Assembly: GCF_954871325.1 (NCBI RefSeq)
Contig: NC_088775.1
Span: 66,131,561 to 66,195,560 of the forward strand
DNA from: Gordionus sp. m RMFG-2023
Taxonomy: Eukaryota; Nematomorpha; Gordioida; Chordodea; Parachordodidae
Reading direction: 5' to 3'
DNA length: 64,000 nucleotides
Shown in pieces: positions 12,214 through 23,684 of the stretch (its first letter is position 1; the number at the start of each line of letters is the position of its first letter). Made by a program: the position numbers and the translations under genes. The notes below the pieces were generated by a model that saw nothing but the letters and a program-made list of their open reading frames with translations, searched no databases and was not told the DNA's origin.

Positions 12214-13997
12214 TATAATTTATTATTCTATATATCATTTAATAAAATTATAATTATTTCTTTTCTGTAACTTTTGAAAAAAATTCATAAGCAAAATAAT
12301 AATTGTTAGATTAGAAAAATATAATACTCACTGCTGATAATCACCTCTGGATGTATTTTGATTAAAGTGGTCAGCATTTTTCATTACTTTTGGCAGTATT
12401 TAATTAAAATTGGGCAGTAAAAAATATAATTTTGCAAGTTTTATAGTGATTTTGTATTCAGTCAGTTAAATTCTTAAAGTAGGTAAATACTTCAGTAAAA
12501 TAATATTTATCAAATAGAGGGTATCAGATTGAATTGCTAATTTCCTATTTAGCCACAAAATTTATAAAATTATATTATTTAATAGCTTATCCTTGTAAAA
12601 ACAAAAAGGGGCGCTATTTAAGAGTCAGTAAACTGTGAAAAGCCTTTTATCATATTTCTAAAAAAATGATTAAAATTTGTGTAAAAATAATTTTTCAATA
12701 AATACCTAAAAGTTGATGAAAGTGTGTAAAGGTGAACTAGATTTATTTAACTTTCGTTTTATTATTTAAAATCTCAAATCCTCGAAGAAATTTGACTTTA
12801 AAAAACATTTCTATTTAATTAAATACTGCAGAGCAGATCCGGGTCACGGGATTTTTTTTCCGGGGAATTATTTTCCTAGATTCAAATTTACTAGTAATAT
12901 AATTTGAAAATTGTTCATTTTTGTTTTATATATCTATAAATACATATAAAACATAATCTCAAAAAATATTTTAAAAATATCGTGGTTTGGCGGATAACCG
13001 ACTCGTATATGTTTTACTCGTAATTATAGATATATAAAACAAAAAGTGAACATTTTTCGAATCATATTAAATTTTATCAATCGAATATTTAGTAAGTGGG
13101 GTTTTGAGCTCGGCAATCAGTCAAATCAAATTATTTTCAAAATATTTTTTAGGATAATGCTGAGCACGTATATATATACGCGTATAATACAAAAATGAAG
13201 CTTTTTCCATGGATAACGCCAGCAATGCAGTATTTGGTCATTCAGTCGGTTTTCGGGTCAAATCACGATATTTTTAAAATATTTTTTGGAATTATGTTTT
13301 ATACGTATTTATAGATACATAAAACAAAAATCAACATTTTTCAATTTATCTTAATAGCAAATTTGATCAATCAAATATTTAGTGAGTGATCGGTTTTGAG
13401 CTCGGCAATCGGTCAAATCAAATTATTTTCAAAATATTTTTTAGAATAATGCTTAGCACGTAAATATACACGTATAAAACAAAAATGAAGAGATTTTGAT
13501 AAATAACGCCAGCAATATTTACTTTAAAAAATTTCCATTGTTTTACTATTCTAAACCTACTCATTAAACATCAAAGAAACCTAAAAAAAATTTTTAATTT
13601 TTAGGTTTTTCATATGTATATATATACCCAAATATAAAAAAAATTCTATCCAATCATCATTCCGGTTTCCTAAAATGATACATATTAAAACATATAACGC
13701 CCTCTTACGGATATATATTTGTTAATTTTTAAAATTGAATAAAATGTATATTTGTTTTAATAAGCTAGAAAAATAAATTTCTTATTAATAATATTAAATA
13801 AAAATAAAATTATATACTATATCATTTAATCAGTATTCTTCATTTATAATAAAAAAATGATTTAAATATATTTTAAAAAAAGTTTAAAAAATTATCATTA
13901 AAAAAATATACGTAATAAATTTTTGATTGATTTATAATTGATAATGATTGATTGCCTTTTAGCAATGCAGTTTAGCAATGCATTAGCAATTCAATGT
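12214..13997. other. Right inner arm of the MULE
   Basis: No gene. From about 12900 there are repeated blocks with GAGCTCGGCAATC and TAAATACGTATAAAACA-like words that also occur at 10430-10600 in inverse orientation; some are present two or three times, showing partial duplication of the arm. Confidence 0.6.
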
Positions 13998-14263
13998 ATA
14001 GTGGGGAAATTTTTTCCGGGAAATTATTTTCCAGGGGAATTTTATTCCAGGGATTTTTTTTCCGGAGAATTATTTACCTGGAAATTATTTTCTGGGGAAT
14101 TTTTTTCCGGGCAATTATTTTCCGGGTATTTTTTTTCCGGGTAATTAATTTCCGGGAATTTATTTTCCGGGTATTTTTTTTCCGGGTAATTAATTTCCGG
14201 GGATTTTTTTTCCGGGAATTTTTTTCCGGGATTTTTTTTCCGGGGAATTATTTTCCGGGATTC

Positions 14264-16070
14264 ATAGGTGACAATTGTCATAATCGCTATTTTTTAACTT
14301 TTTCAAATTTTTTTAAATGAAATATCTAAAAATATATATTCTAAACATGTTAAATTAAAAATTCAGTGAGGATGTATCATAGATAGGTGACAATTGTCAT
14401 AATCGCTATTTTTGAACTTTTTCAAATTTTTTTAAAGGAAATAGCTAAAAATATATATTGTAAAGATGTTAAAATAAAATTTCAGTGAAGATGTACCATA
14501 GAAAAGTGACAATTGTCATAATCGCTATTTTTGAACTTTTTTAAATTTTTTTAAAGGAAATATCTAAAAATATATATTCTAAACATGTTAAATTAAAAAT
14601 TCAGTGAGGATGTATCATAGATAGGTGACAATTGTCATAATCAATATTTTTGAACTTTTTTCAATTTTTTTAAAGCAAATAGCTAAAAATATATATTCTA
14701 AACATGTTAAATTAAAAATTCAGTGAGGATGTATCATATATAGGTGACAATTGTCATAATCGCTATTTTTGAACTTTTTCAAATTTTTTTAAAGGAAATA
14801 TCTAAAAATATATTCTAAACATGTTAAATTTAAAATTCAGTGAGGATGTATCAAATAAAGGTGACAATTGTCATAATCGCTATTTTTGAAATTTTTGAAA
14901 TTTTTTTAAAGGAAATATCTAAAAATATATATTCTAAACATGTTAAATTAAAAATTCAGTGAGGATGTATCATAGATAGGTGACAATTGTCAAAATCGCT
15001 ATTTTTGAACTTTTTCAAATTTTTTAAAGGAAATAGCTAAAAATATATATTCTAAACATGTTAAATTAAAATTTCAGTGAGGATGTATCATAGATAGGTG
15101 ACAATTGTCATAATCGCTATTTTTGAACTTTTTTAAAGGAAATATCTAAAAATATATATTCTAAACATGTTAAATTTAAAATTCAGTGAGGATGTATCAT
15201 AGATAGGTGACAATTGTCATAATCGCTATTTTTGAACTTTTTCAAATTTTTTTAAAGGAGATAGCTAAAAATATATATATTTTTAGCTATTTCCTTTAAA
15301 AAAATTTGAAAAAGTTCAAAAATAGCGATTATGACAATTGTCATCTATCTATGATACATCCTCACTGAATTTTTAATTTAACATGTTTAGAATATATATT
15401 TTTAGATATTTCCTTTAAAAAAATTTGAAAAAGTTTAAAAATAGCGATTATGACAATTGTCACCTATCTATGATACATCCTCACTGAAATATTAATTTAA
15501 CATGTTTAGAAAATATGTTTTTAGCTATTTCATTTAAAAAAATTTGAAAAAGTTCAAAAATAGCGATTATGACAATTGTCACCTATCTATGATACATCCT
15601 CACTGAATTTTTAATTTAACATGTTTAGAATATATATTTTTAGATATTTCCTTTAAAAAATTTGAAAAAGTTCAAAAATAGCGATTATGACAATTGTTAC
15701 CTATATATGATACATCCTCACTGAATTTTAAATTTAACATGTTTAGAATATATATTTTAAGATGTTTCCTTTAAAAAAATTTGAAAAAGTTCAAAAATAG
15801 CGATTATGACAATTGTCACATATCTATGATACATCCTCACTGAATTTTTAATTTAACATGGTTAGAATATATATTTTTAGCAATTTGTATTAAAAAAACT
15901 CAAAAAAGTTCAAAAATAGCGATTATGACAATTACCACTTATCTATGGAACATCATCACTGAAATTTTGATTTAACATGTCTACAATATATATTTTTATC
16001 TATTTCATTTAAAAAAGTTCAAAAATAATTATCATGACAAATGGCACTTTTCTATGGTACATCACTTAAA
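14264..16070. repeat. Palindromic array of about 120-bp units with TGACAATTGTCA
   Basis: About nine units in forward orientation (TGACAATTGTCA at about 14270, 14390, 14510, 14626, 14744, 14862, 14982, 15100, 15208) followed by about seven inverted units (15334 to about 16040). The centre is near 15268, where GCTAAAAATATATAT meets its complement. Units carry AATCGCTATTTTTGAAC and AACATGTTAAATTAAAAATT. Outer right units are more diverged than inner ones. Confidence 0.85.
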
Positions 16071-16090
16071 AATTTTAAAATATAACTATG

Positions 16091-16724
16091 ATGAATAGTT
16101 AATCAGAGCATTATAATTTAAAGAAGCTTTAAGTAACTTTCCCGCCTATAATATTAATATATACTAAATGTTATTTGACTTTTGGTCGAAAAAAATGATC
16201 TAGATATTGGGTTAGGGGTGAAAAAAAGCAACCCTAACTTTAAGTCGTCTTTAAAAAGAAAGATCCATATTTTGGGTCGGATTGAATAAAACGACCCGAT
16301 GTTTGAGTCTGAGTCAGAAAAACGACCCAAACTTTGAGTTGGAGTCGAAAAATACGACCCAAACTTCAAGTTTGAGTCGAAAAATACGACCCAAACTTCA
16401 AGTTTTAGTCGAAAAATACGACCCAAACTTCAAGTTTTAGTCGAAAAATACGACCCAAACTTCAAGTTTGAGTCGAAAAATATGACCCAAACTTCAAGTT
16501 TAAGTCGAAAAATACGACCCAAATTTCAAGTTTGAGTCGAAAAATACGACCCAAATTTTGAGTCGGAGTCGTAAAAAACGACCCATATTTTGGGTCGAGG
16601 TCGTTTTTTTCGGCTTGAACTCGGGTCGAAGTCGAAAAAAACGACCCAAACATTGAGCCGGAGTCGAATAAAACGACCCGAGCTTTGGGTCGGTGTCGCG
16701 ACTCGCGGCGTTTTAACAACACTA
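16091..16724. repeat. Right arm: flank block plus GTCG satellite
   Basis: Starts with GTTAATCAGAGCATTATAAT, the complement of the block just left of the MULE (9605-9655), then the CGAC satellite inverted relative to 8990-9540. The frames at 16154-16722 are satellite translations. Confidence 0.85.
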
Positions 16725-17059
16725 CTCCCCTGTACTGACAATGAAATGATGTTGATTTATTATTGGATAAAAATAAAATAGGATAGAAACAAATTTACAA
16801 ACTAGACATATTTTTCGAATAAATATTTAAAATTTAAATAAAAATCAACAATTAATGTCTCTCAAAATTATTATTTATATATTAAAAATGTTAAAATACT
16901 AAAAAAAAAAATTGCGGGAGATATTAAAAAATTGCGGTAGATATTTGCGGAAAATTTCCAATTGCGGTAGTTTTGTGGGAGAGAGGTGTCTGCGTGTAAA
17001 CTAAAAAATTGCGGGAGTCTCCCGCTGATGGGGGGAGATATAGCAACCCTGGTCATACA

Positions 17060-17665
17060 GCCATATGTTGCTAATGGGTTTGTACTCATGTAAGTTCTCA
17101 TTAGTCTCTGAGTTTTAAGCATATTTACAGCATTATCCGTTGTTAAACTGATAATTATTTCTTTCAAATTGTATTCAACAATTAATTCAGAGAGGCATTT
17201 ATATATGTTTTCGGCTTTGTGAGGATAAGACATATAATTAATACCCAATATTATTTCTTTCATTTTCCATGCTTCATCAATATAGTGGCCACTTACAGAT
17301 ATATATGGAAGTTTTTGAACAGACGTCCATAAATATGTTGTAATAGCCAGTTTTCTTGGCAATTTTGCTAGCCTGGATATAACATGACTTTTTTTATTTA
17401 AGTAATTGTTTAGAATATTTTTTTAAAGGTATTTTAAGCGAACAGTTTAATATTAGGATTTATGTATTCAATCATTTATAAGGGCATGTAGGGGGATAGT
17501 GGACGTTATAATGATTTCAGAAATGTATTTATTAATTTTTTTGTTTTGAGCAGTTATAATTCTACTAATATATATATAATCTGAAGAAAAAAGTATTTCC
17601 TTCTGAACAATACTTTTTCCTATGAAAACATTATTATGCTTAAGAAACATAAGTAGTATCAAAGT
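17060..17665 (-). pseudogene. hAT transposase, N-terminal half (degraded)
   Basis: The frame running down to about 17060 reads LAITTYLWTSVQKLPYISVS, then GHYIDEAWKMKEIILGINYM, PHKAENIYKCLSELIVEYNL and LTTDNAVNM. These are the hAT hallmarks TDLWTS, HFIDE.W and the catalytic-region TTDNAVN. An upstream frame (17662-17468) with ISEIIITSTIPLHALIND fits the segment that precedes the catalytic core in hAT proteins. The frame then runs into the second transposon at 17059, so the residues encoded at 16871-17050 belong to the insert. A BED finger was not found. Confidence 0.85.
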
Positions 17666-20302
17666 AAGGTAAAATTATTCATCACATATGTGAATCTGAG
17701 ATCTTATGGGTCTTGATTTTATGACCAAGTCTAGTCCTTTAAAAAATATATTTCAAAATCTAAGCTTAGCACAGGTCAACCAAACCCACGAAGGTCTCTT
17801 ATTCTTTAATTTAAATTAAAAAAATATCAATATCTAAGAGAGAAGGGATCATGACCAGGGGAGACCAATACCAATTGATATTAGTTTTACAACCAATACT
17901 AATTAAATAAATATAGTGGGTTTGATATTCTGCTTAAATATAATATTAACCAATGCAATATTAAAAATAAATATATATAATTATTTGGTTTTTTTGTGAT
18001 ATTTTATTATGGAAGTAAATTTTTAAAATGATATCAATTTTTATCTATTCATTTAGGATATTATAATGAATGAAGTGAAGACCAAATAGTGCTAGTAAAT
18101 ATATATAATATGTTTGAGGATATCACTTTTGTTTAATAGCATATTGTAGACCTTCCTTTTTAAAGATATAAATTATTTTCCCTTATATTAAATTTATATC
18201 AATTTTTGCACTGTATATATAAATAGGCAGTTATATTATATTTTAGTGTAGGCTTTTTGCCATATTTTTTGTGCTACTGCTAAATAAAAATTTCCAAAAT
18301 GAATACGTTTATTATTTGATTGGTTTGTTGATATAAATAAATTCTGATTTCACATCACTCTAGTTTAAAAGAATTTAGATTCAAAAATTTTGAGAGTTGG
18401 TTTTCAAGTCTCAACCCTATTTTGATGGTAATGTATCATGATTATTTAAAACTACAAATTGCGGGTTTTTTAAATTACTATTTCTATTCTTTTAATTAAT
18501 AAATTGATTTACCAATATCAATACAAGTGATAGAAAATATAATTTAAACCAATAGCAATATTTTAGATCTAATATCAATGCAATATTTTGTTAATCTTGG
18601 GTTTAACTAACCTAATCATAACTATAAGTAGGTTTATTTGACGAAGTTTTTATTCATATATTTAAAATTTTGAACTCTCATTTTAATATATTTGCATAAT
18701 TTACTTGTGCTTGAAGAATTGAAAAATATCTTTAGACATACCTTATATGTTTTCCCAGAATTATCCCTTGTAAAAAACTTATATAATTCTTTAACATCTT
18801 TCAAATTTGAATTTGATCGATTTTTTTGGTTTACATCATGTCATTCTTTCACCCCCTGAAGAGGGTGATGGTTCACTAGTATTATCAACTTATATGATTT
18901 TAATTTCAAAAAATAAAAATATAATACTACCTACCCTACTAAATTAAATTACTTGACGAATGAATTCAATGAAACGCCGACTAGACCACTGCAAACACTA
19001 ATTAGCTGCGTAGTAATTAAGGATAAGCGAATATCCCATAAAACAATTATTCGCTACTTGTTTTTTGTGTAGTTCAATTTTAATAACTAATTACATTATC
19101 AATATGTATTTTTATAAATATAAAATGTTTATGTATTAAGCCTTATAAAATGTATTTTTATATTAATTCATTAGAATTAATATGCTTTCTCTTTAATTGC
19201 GCTAACAAATATCTCTAACGTTTATGTTATCCATTTGCCATTTTAATCTTTATTTTGAATCATTTTTTTGTTTTTAAGAGCACAAAATCCCACCATTGAT
19301 TATTTCCTACTGATTGATCATAACTTAAATAAATATTTTTCTTTATTTTATGTGTACGGAAACAATTTAAAGAATAGGCGCATTAAATTATCCAAACGTG
19401 TCATGGATCATAATAAAATGATTTACATTCTGCGTTACATTTATTTATATTTGGAATAAAGATGCAGTTAAATTAAGGCTAAAATAGTTACCGACCACTC
19501 CTTCCCCAAGTAATATCGACCCTCTACTCCGAAATATTTAACCGGAAGGGGAAGACCATATTTACTCTTCCCTATATGACATGTTTCTTTCATTTGGTAG
19601 TTATAATTTCTCCGTCTATGTGTATTAACATTAGTTTCATTAAAAATATTTTGTGATTTCCGGTAGAGCCCTGCAAATTGAATTTTTTTCTGCTTGAACC
19701 AGATCAGGTCCGACTCAAATTTTTATTTTGACATTGAACTTGGAAATTTAAATTAAAAGGCATAAATTATTAGCATTTTTACTAAGATAAATAATACACT
19801 GATTTGTCTATATCATAGATAAATTCTAATTATCATGTCCGGACCGAATTTCAGAACTCTAAGGGATACTAAACCCTTAGCCGTATAAGTTTTGATTATA
19901 ACAGAACGTTTGGTTCTTTCAAAAGCTGATCAAATTGGATTGCAGACTATTTCCATGCTTTAATATCAACGCGGAATAAAATAGAGAAAGTTTCTTAATT
20001 AAAATGTTTTGCTTAAGAAGAAAATTTATTTGAATCAATTTTATTTTGTATTATGATGTAGAAAGGAATGCCTGAAATTTTTTTTAAACAATATTAATAC
20101 TAAAACGACAATTTATTCAATTAGAGCATCAAATCTTGTGCTTTACTGAAGTTCATTAATGTTTTTTTAATATAAGGGAACGACCGAATCCAATTAATAT
20201 ATAGAAACTGATAACTTTGCATCACATTATATTGAATATCCTCAAAATATTTTATTCATTTATTTTGCACATTGTTCTATGACCCGCCTTATAAGAGTTT
20301 AC
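17666..20302. other. AT-rich spacer
   Basis: No gene recognised. A 63-codon plus-strand frame at 19268-19459 has no family I can name and no splice context; I treat it as chance. The segment 17700-17900 has GACC/GGTC words that could be the right subterminal part of the outer hAT. Confidence 0.45.
19664..19861. mobile_element. Possible short hAT-type MITE
   Basis: Left end TAGAGCCCTGCAAATTG and right end AATTTCAGAACTCTA are imperfect inverted repeats, with AGGTCCGAC/GTCCGGACC just inside. No matching 8-bp duplication was seen. The left end resembles the start at 34871 (TAGAGCCCTGTACAAAT). Confidence 0.4.
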
Positions 20303-20512
20303 TAGTGTTGTTAAAAATCTAGATTTGGGTCGATTTTTTAAAACGGCTCGATTAAGATTTTAGCTAAAATAATATTTTGTAAGCATCTAGATTTGGCAAA
20401 TAGATGTCCAAGCATTTCTGCCAGCTATGAGCAAAATCTTTAGTCTTGCATGTTATTTTAGAATAGGGTAGTTTTTTAAAATCGACCCGAATCGGGTTTT
20501 TAAACTACAGTA
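20303..20512. mobile_element. hAT MITE, 210 bp
   Basis: Left end TAGTGTTGTTAAAAATC, right end TTTTTAAACTACAGTA. Flanks GAGTTTAC (20295-20302) and GAGTTCAC (20513-20520) are an 8-bp duplication with one mismatch. The interior shares words (ATGAGCAAAATCTT, TGGCTAAAAT-like) with 22891-23102 and 53446-53644, so these form one MITE family. Confidence 0.8.
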
Positions 20513-22890
20513 GAGTTCACAAAAATTATGCAAGGCTTATCCTCACATAGCGCCGGTAATTATATATAAATTTAATTTATTATTATATAATAAGTAACAA
20601 AATATTAAAACATATCTTTAAAATGGATTATTTAGCAATGACATAACGAATGCTTCTTTTTTTGCAATTATTCTTTTTAAATCATATTATAATTTTCATA
20701 AAGCTATAAATTAATTGTTTCTGCTTAATGATATATGCATAACGACTGGTCACATTTATAAATCTCTTCCATTTTAAATGGCAGACACTCTTTTCTAAAT
20801 GGTTTTTAACGCCATATAAATTTTTCCCTCAAAATATTTTCTAATATTTATATTATATTTAAAAGTAGAAGATATAATGGTTTAATTAAAAATATTTAAA
20901 GTGTATTTCAAAATAATTTTTATGAATATAATACAAGCTAATTAAAATACAAAAAGACCACTTAGCCTAACATAGACTTTTTACAGGAAGAGACATGATA
21001 CTTTTCTATAAGCTATTAAAACAGCTTTTATTATGTACGGCAACTTCTTGCCTCGTTTATTCTCGTAAGAAAATTAAATATTGTTGAAAAATTTTAGTAA
21101 ATACCATTTTACATTTTTTAAATAGTGAGTCATTTCAGGTTGAAGAATCTGGCAACATTACACTGTCCAGCAAATATTAAATAATATTGATAATATAAAT
21201 TGTATTTAATAAATTCAATATTGCAAATGGTTTTCTAAATAAAGAATTATGAAAAAGTTTTAAAATCTCTAAAATAAAATTATTTATACTCTTTAATTTT
21301 TGCTAATACTATAGACCGATACCAAATTATTCAACCTTCTAAAGATTCTAAATAATCTAAAATTTAATGATTTATATAAAAATCGTAAGTTTTATCATTT
21401 AGTTATTCCATTATTCTTCACACTGAAATTTAATTATTAAACTAAATTTTCGTCTTCTAATAAATTTAAATATCATTATAAATGGTATTTTCAGTTTGAC
21501 TAAACATTTCTAAAAAAATACACTAGTCATAATTCGAAAAAAAGAAGAAAAAATTTCAAAATTCATAATTTTTAGTTTATTTCATCAAAATTATATTATA
21601 TATATTAAAAAAATTGATCAATTTTACTAAAATATGACTAAACTATTGTTTTTTGTAAACTTTTTATATATATATCGGTCCTCAGTATCAGCGTGGTATC
21701 AATGCACCCCCTAATTATAACAATTATTATAGATGGGAGCAGAATCCTATTATAAAAATTTATTTTACTAGGATTATGAATCAAATCATTGGGCTTATTT
21801 TTAATTAAAAATAGATAAAATATTTTTTTAAAAACAAATTAATTTATTTCCAGTTACAATTATTTACCGACATCACATCATAAATTCAAAATATTTTATT
21901 CATATTTCAATTATTAACATTATATATTCTACAAATTATTATAGGTAAATTATAAAAGATTGAATGCAATCTTCTTTTTTAAAAAAATGAATGCACAAAA
22001 TTTAAATAATAATTCGTAAATTCTCATCGATTTGACTGTTGCATACTACGAAAAGTCGATCCCTATTCCCATTTGTAGGCCTGAGTTAATTCTAAAAAAT
22101 AAAATATATATTTAAAATTTTCCAAACGACGATTCTAATATTTTTTAGCCGTATTATATCTATGGATACATATTCGGTAATATTATGTTATATTAGTGAT
22201 CCGACGATTTTACGAGTCTAACATTTCATTTAGAATAATATTCACGTCTCTTAGGGCATGTTATTTTAAGAAATTAACGGATACATTAGTTAATGTTAAA
22301 AAATATTGAATTATTTTGAGAGAAAGAATATAATGGTAATATTGTTTTTTTGTAATATTATTTGCAACAGGAAAAAGATTTTAAAATGTAAAACGAGCGA
22401 TTCAGCCATAATTATGGGGGAGTAAAAAAAACTAAATATGCACTTGTGATAATGAAAATTTCAAAATGTTACTTGTTTTACCAATAGTTTACAGTTAAAT
22501 ATTTTTTTGCATTCAGAGAAAATATTTTTTTATGAGTTCAAGGGTAGATAGTAAATAAAAATCATTCTAAATATCGATCTCGGATCGGCTAAGTACAAAT
22601 ACAGGATTGATGGAATATTAGTAGATTGGGATAGAGTATAGATAAATGTTGGTTATAATAGTGCAGTAAGCAAGAAAGATGGGTATCAGAATCAGAAGTC
22701 TTACGTAATGACTTGAAATACCCACGGGTCAAAGATATGTGATTATATTTTATCCCATTTATTAACATTAGAAAAAATAGTATTTCTAAATGCTAATTTT
22801 TGAATTTCTACTAGAATACTAAGTTGTAATATAAATAAAAATTCATATTAAAATATAAAAATGAAAGCCTATTTATCTATCACTAATAAT
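20513..22890. other. AT-rich spacer
   Basis: No gene or complete repeat recognised. The phrase GTATCAATGCACCCCCTA at about 21691-21711 resembles the right end of a TAGGGGTG-type hAT, but I found no partner. Confidence 0.45.
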
Positions 22891-23102
22891 TAGTGTTGTT
22901 AAAAGGCTCATTTTAAAAATGGCTAACTCAATGTTTTATTCAGAAAAAATATTATACAAACCTTAAGATTTTGCTCATAGGTGGCACAAAGGTTTGGACA
23001 TTTATTAGAAAAATCTCGAGACTTATATAATATTATTCTGGCTAAAATATTGAGTTAGCCGTTTTTAAAAATCGACTCAAATCGAGCCGTTTGAAAATAC
23101 TA
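22891..23102. mobile_element. hAT MITE, 212 bp
   Basis: Left end TAGTGTTGTTAAAAGG, right end CCGTTTGAAAATACTA, exact 8-bp duplication CTAATAAT (22883-22890 and 23103-23110). Inner arms carry GGCTAACTCAAT and ATTGAGTTAGCC as a long imperfect hairpin. Confidence 0.85.
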
Positions 23103-23684
23103 CTAATAATAAAGAAATTAATAACTAACTAAGGACGTTACCTTTTTGAGGAAAAGGAAGGTCACTCGTTGGTTAAAATATTTTCTTTTTTAAAAAAATA
23201 TTTTTTAAATTTTATAAATAATTTAAGCCAAGTTTTCAAATCAGATCAACCAACAAATTTCTTTATTTAAATTTTATTAATTTTTTTTCGTGTTATCATT
23301 TATTTTTTAATAATCAATATTAATTTATATAAAATTATTTAAAGAGCTATAAAAATTAAATTATAAATATCGTCTATTTGCGATCCCAAGTCGGAATCAA
23401 GTTAATTTTTTGCAGGATAAAAAAGAATTCCCTAGCCTCGTTAAAGCCTAGAGTTTTTAAAAATTTAAGGCGAAAAGTGGACGTTTGTGGAGATGATTAT
23501 TGGTGTAAATATAAAATTGTTAAGATCTTTGTATTTTTTAATATTTTTTGATTTTGCTCGGGGGAATAAATGTATGTTTCTTTTAAAAGGAAATGATGAG
23601 ACACAAGTCAAATCCCTTAAAGATTTACCTAGGGGCCATGGAATTATTTCATGGGCGGGGGATAAGTTGGTGAACTCAATATGG
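23103..23684. other. AT-rich spacer
   Basis: Short plus-strand frame at 23487-23696 overlaps the end of the minus-strand LINE fragment; no family recognised. Otherwise nothing seen. Confidence 0.4.

Larger units (their letters stand above)
9656..14263. mobile_element. MULE-type transposon with minisatellite arms
   Basis: Starts GAATCCCGGAAAA and ends TTTTCCGGGATTC. The outer 240-270 bp of each end (9656-9895 and 13998-14263) are inverted minisatellites of CCCCGGAAAAAAAAT-like units. Inner arms 9895-10680 pair with about 13090-13995. The centre contains a MULE transposase exon on the plus strand. Internal blocks at about 10715-10750 and 12845-12885 repeat the right-end sequence in direct orientation, suggesting tandem or nested copies. 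Simple 9-bp duplications are not visible because the left flank has lost sequence relative to the right arm of the host element. Confidence 0.75.
8990..16724. mobile_element. Palindromic satellite-armed hAT-type element
   Basis: Starts TAGTGTTGTTAATCGG and ends TTTTAACAACACTA, flanked by exact 8-bp duplications CTCCCCTG (8982-8989 and 16725-16732). The left arm is 8990-9655 plus 14264-15265, interrupted by a MULE; the right arm is about 15270-16724. The arms meet near 15268 with almost no spacer. From outside in: a 30-33-bp satellite of GTCG/CGAC words, a block with GCTCTGATTAAC, then about 120-bp units with TGACAATTGTCA. No transposase of its own is visible. Same terminus and same array family as the element at 200-4263. 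Confidence 0.85.
6765..17051. mobile_element. Second hAT-type transposon, inserted in the outer hAT
   Basis: Ends AAGGGTTGTCATGTC (6765) and, inverted, CAGGGTTGCTATATC (17051), flanked by perfect 8-bp duplications GTCATACA. Subterminal regions share CCGCAATT/GGGAG words (6780-6870, 7100-7135, 16910-17030). It carries degraded hAT transposase pieces in an inverted duplication at 7213-8955 and is itself interrupted by the palindromic element at 8990-16724. Confidence 0.8.
5340..17665 (-). mobile_element. Outer hAT transposon remnant split by a 10.3-kb insertion
   Basis: The N-terminal half of a hAT transposase lies at 17662-17060 and the C-terminal half at 6530-5340, both on the minus strand. 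They are separated by a second transposon with an exact 8-bp duplication, GTCATACA, at 6757-6764 and 17052-17059. Reading across the duplication on the minus strand continues the hAT motif from GCMT into TLTLL, the usual AHTLQL-type position, so this was one element before the insertion. Terminal inverted repeats of this outer element were not found. Confidence 0.8.

Noticed and set aside
13938-14320. Overlapping frames rich in FRVIF/FFSGE and, on the minus strand, KKYPEN repeats
   Set aside because: Translation of the CCCCGGAAAA minisatellite of the MULE end.
14264-16070. Regularly spaced repeats resembling a CRISPR array
   Set aside because: Whole units of about 120 bp are similar, there are no unique spacers and no cas genes, and the setting is a eukaryotic transposon.
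19268-19459. 63-codon frame MFLRAQNPTIDYF...
   Set aside because: No recognised family, no splice context and AT-driven composition.
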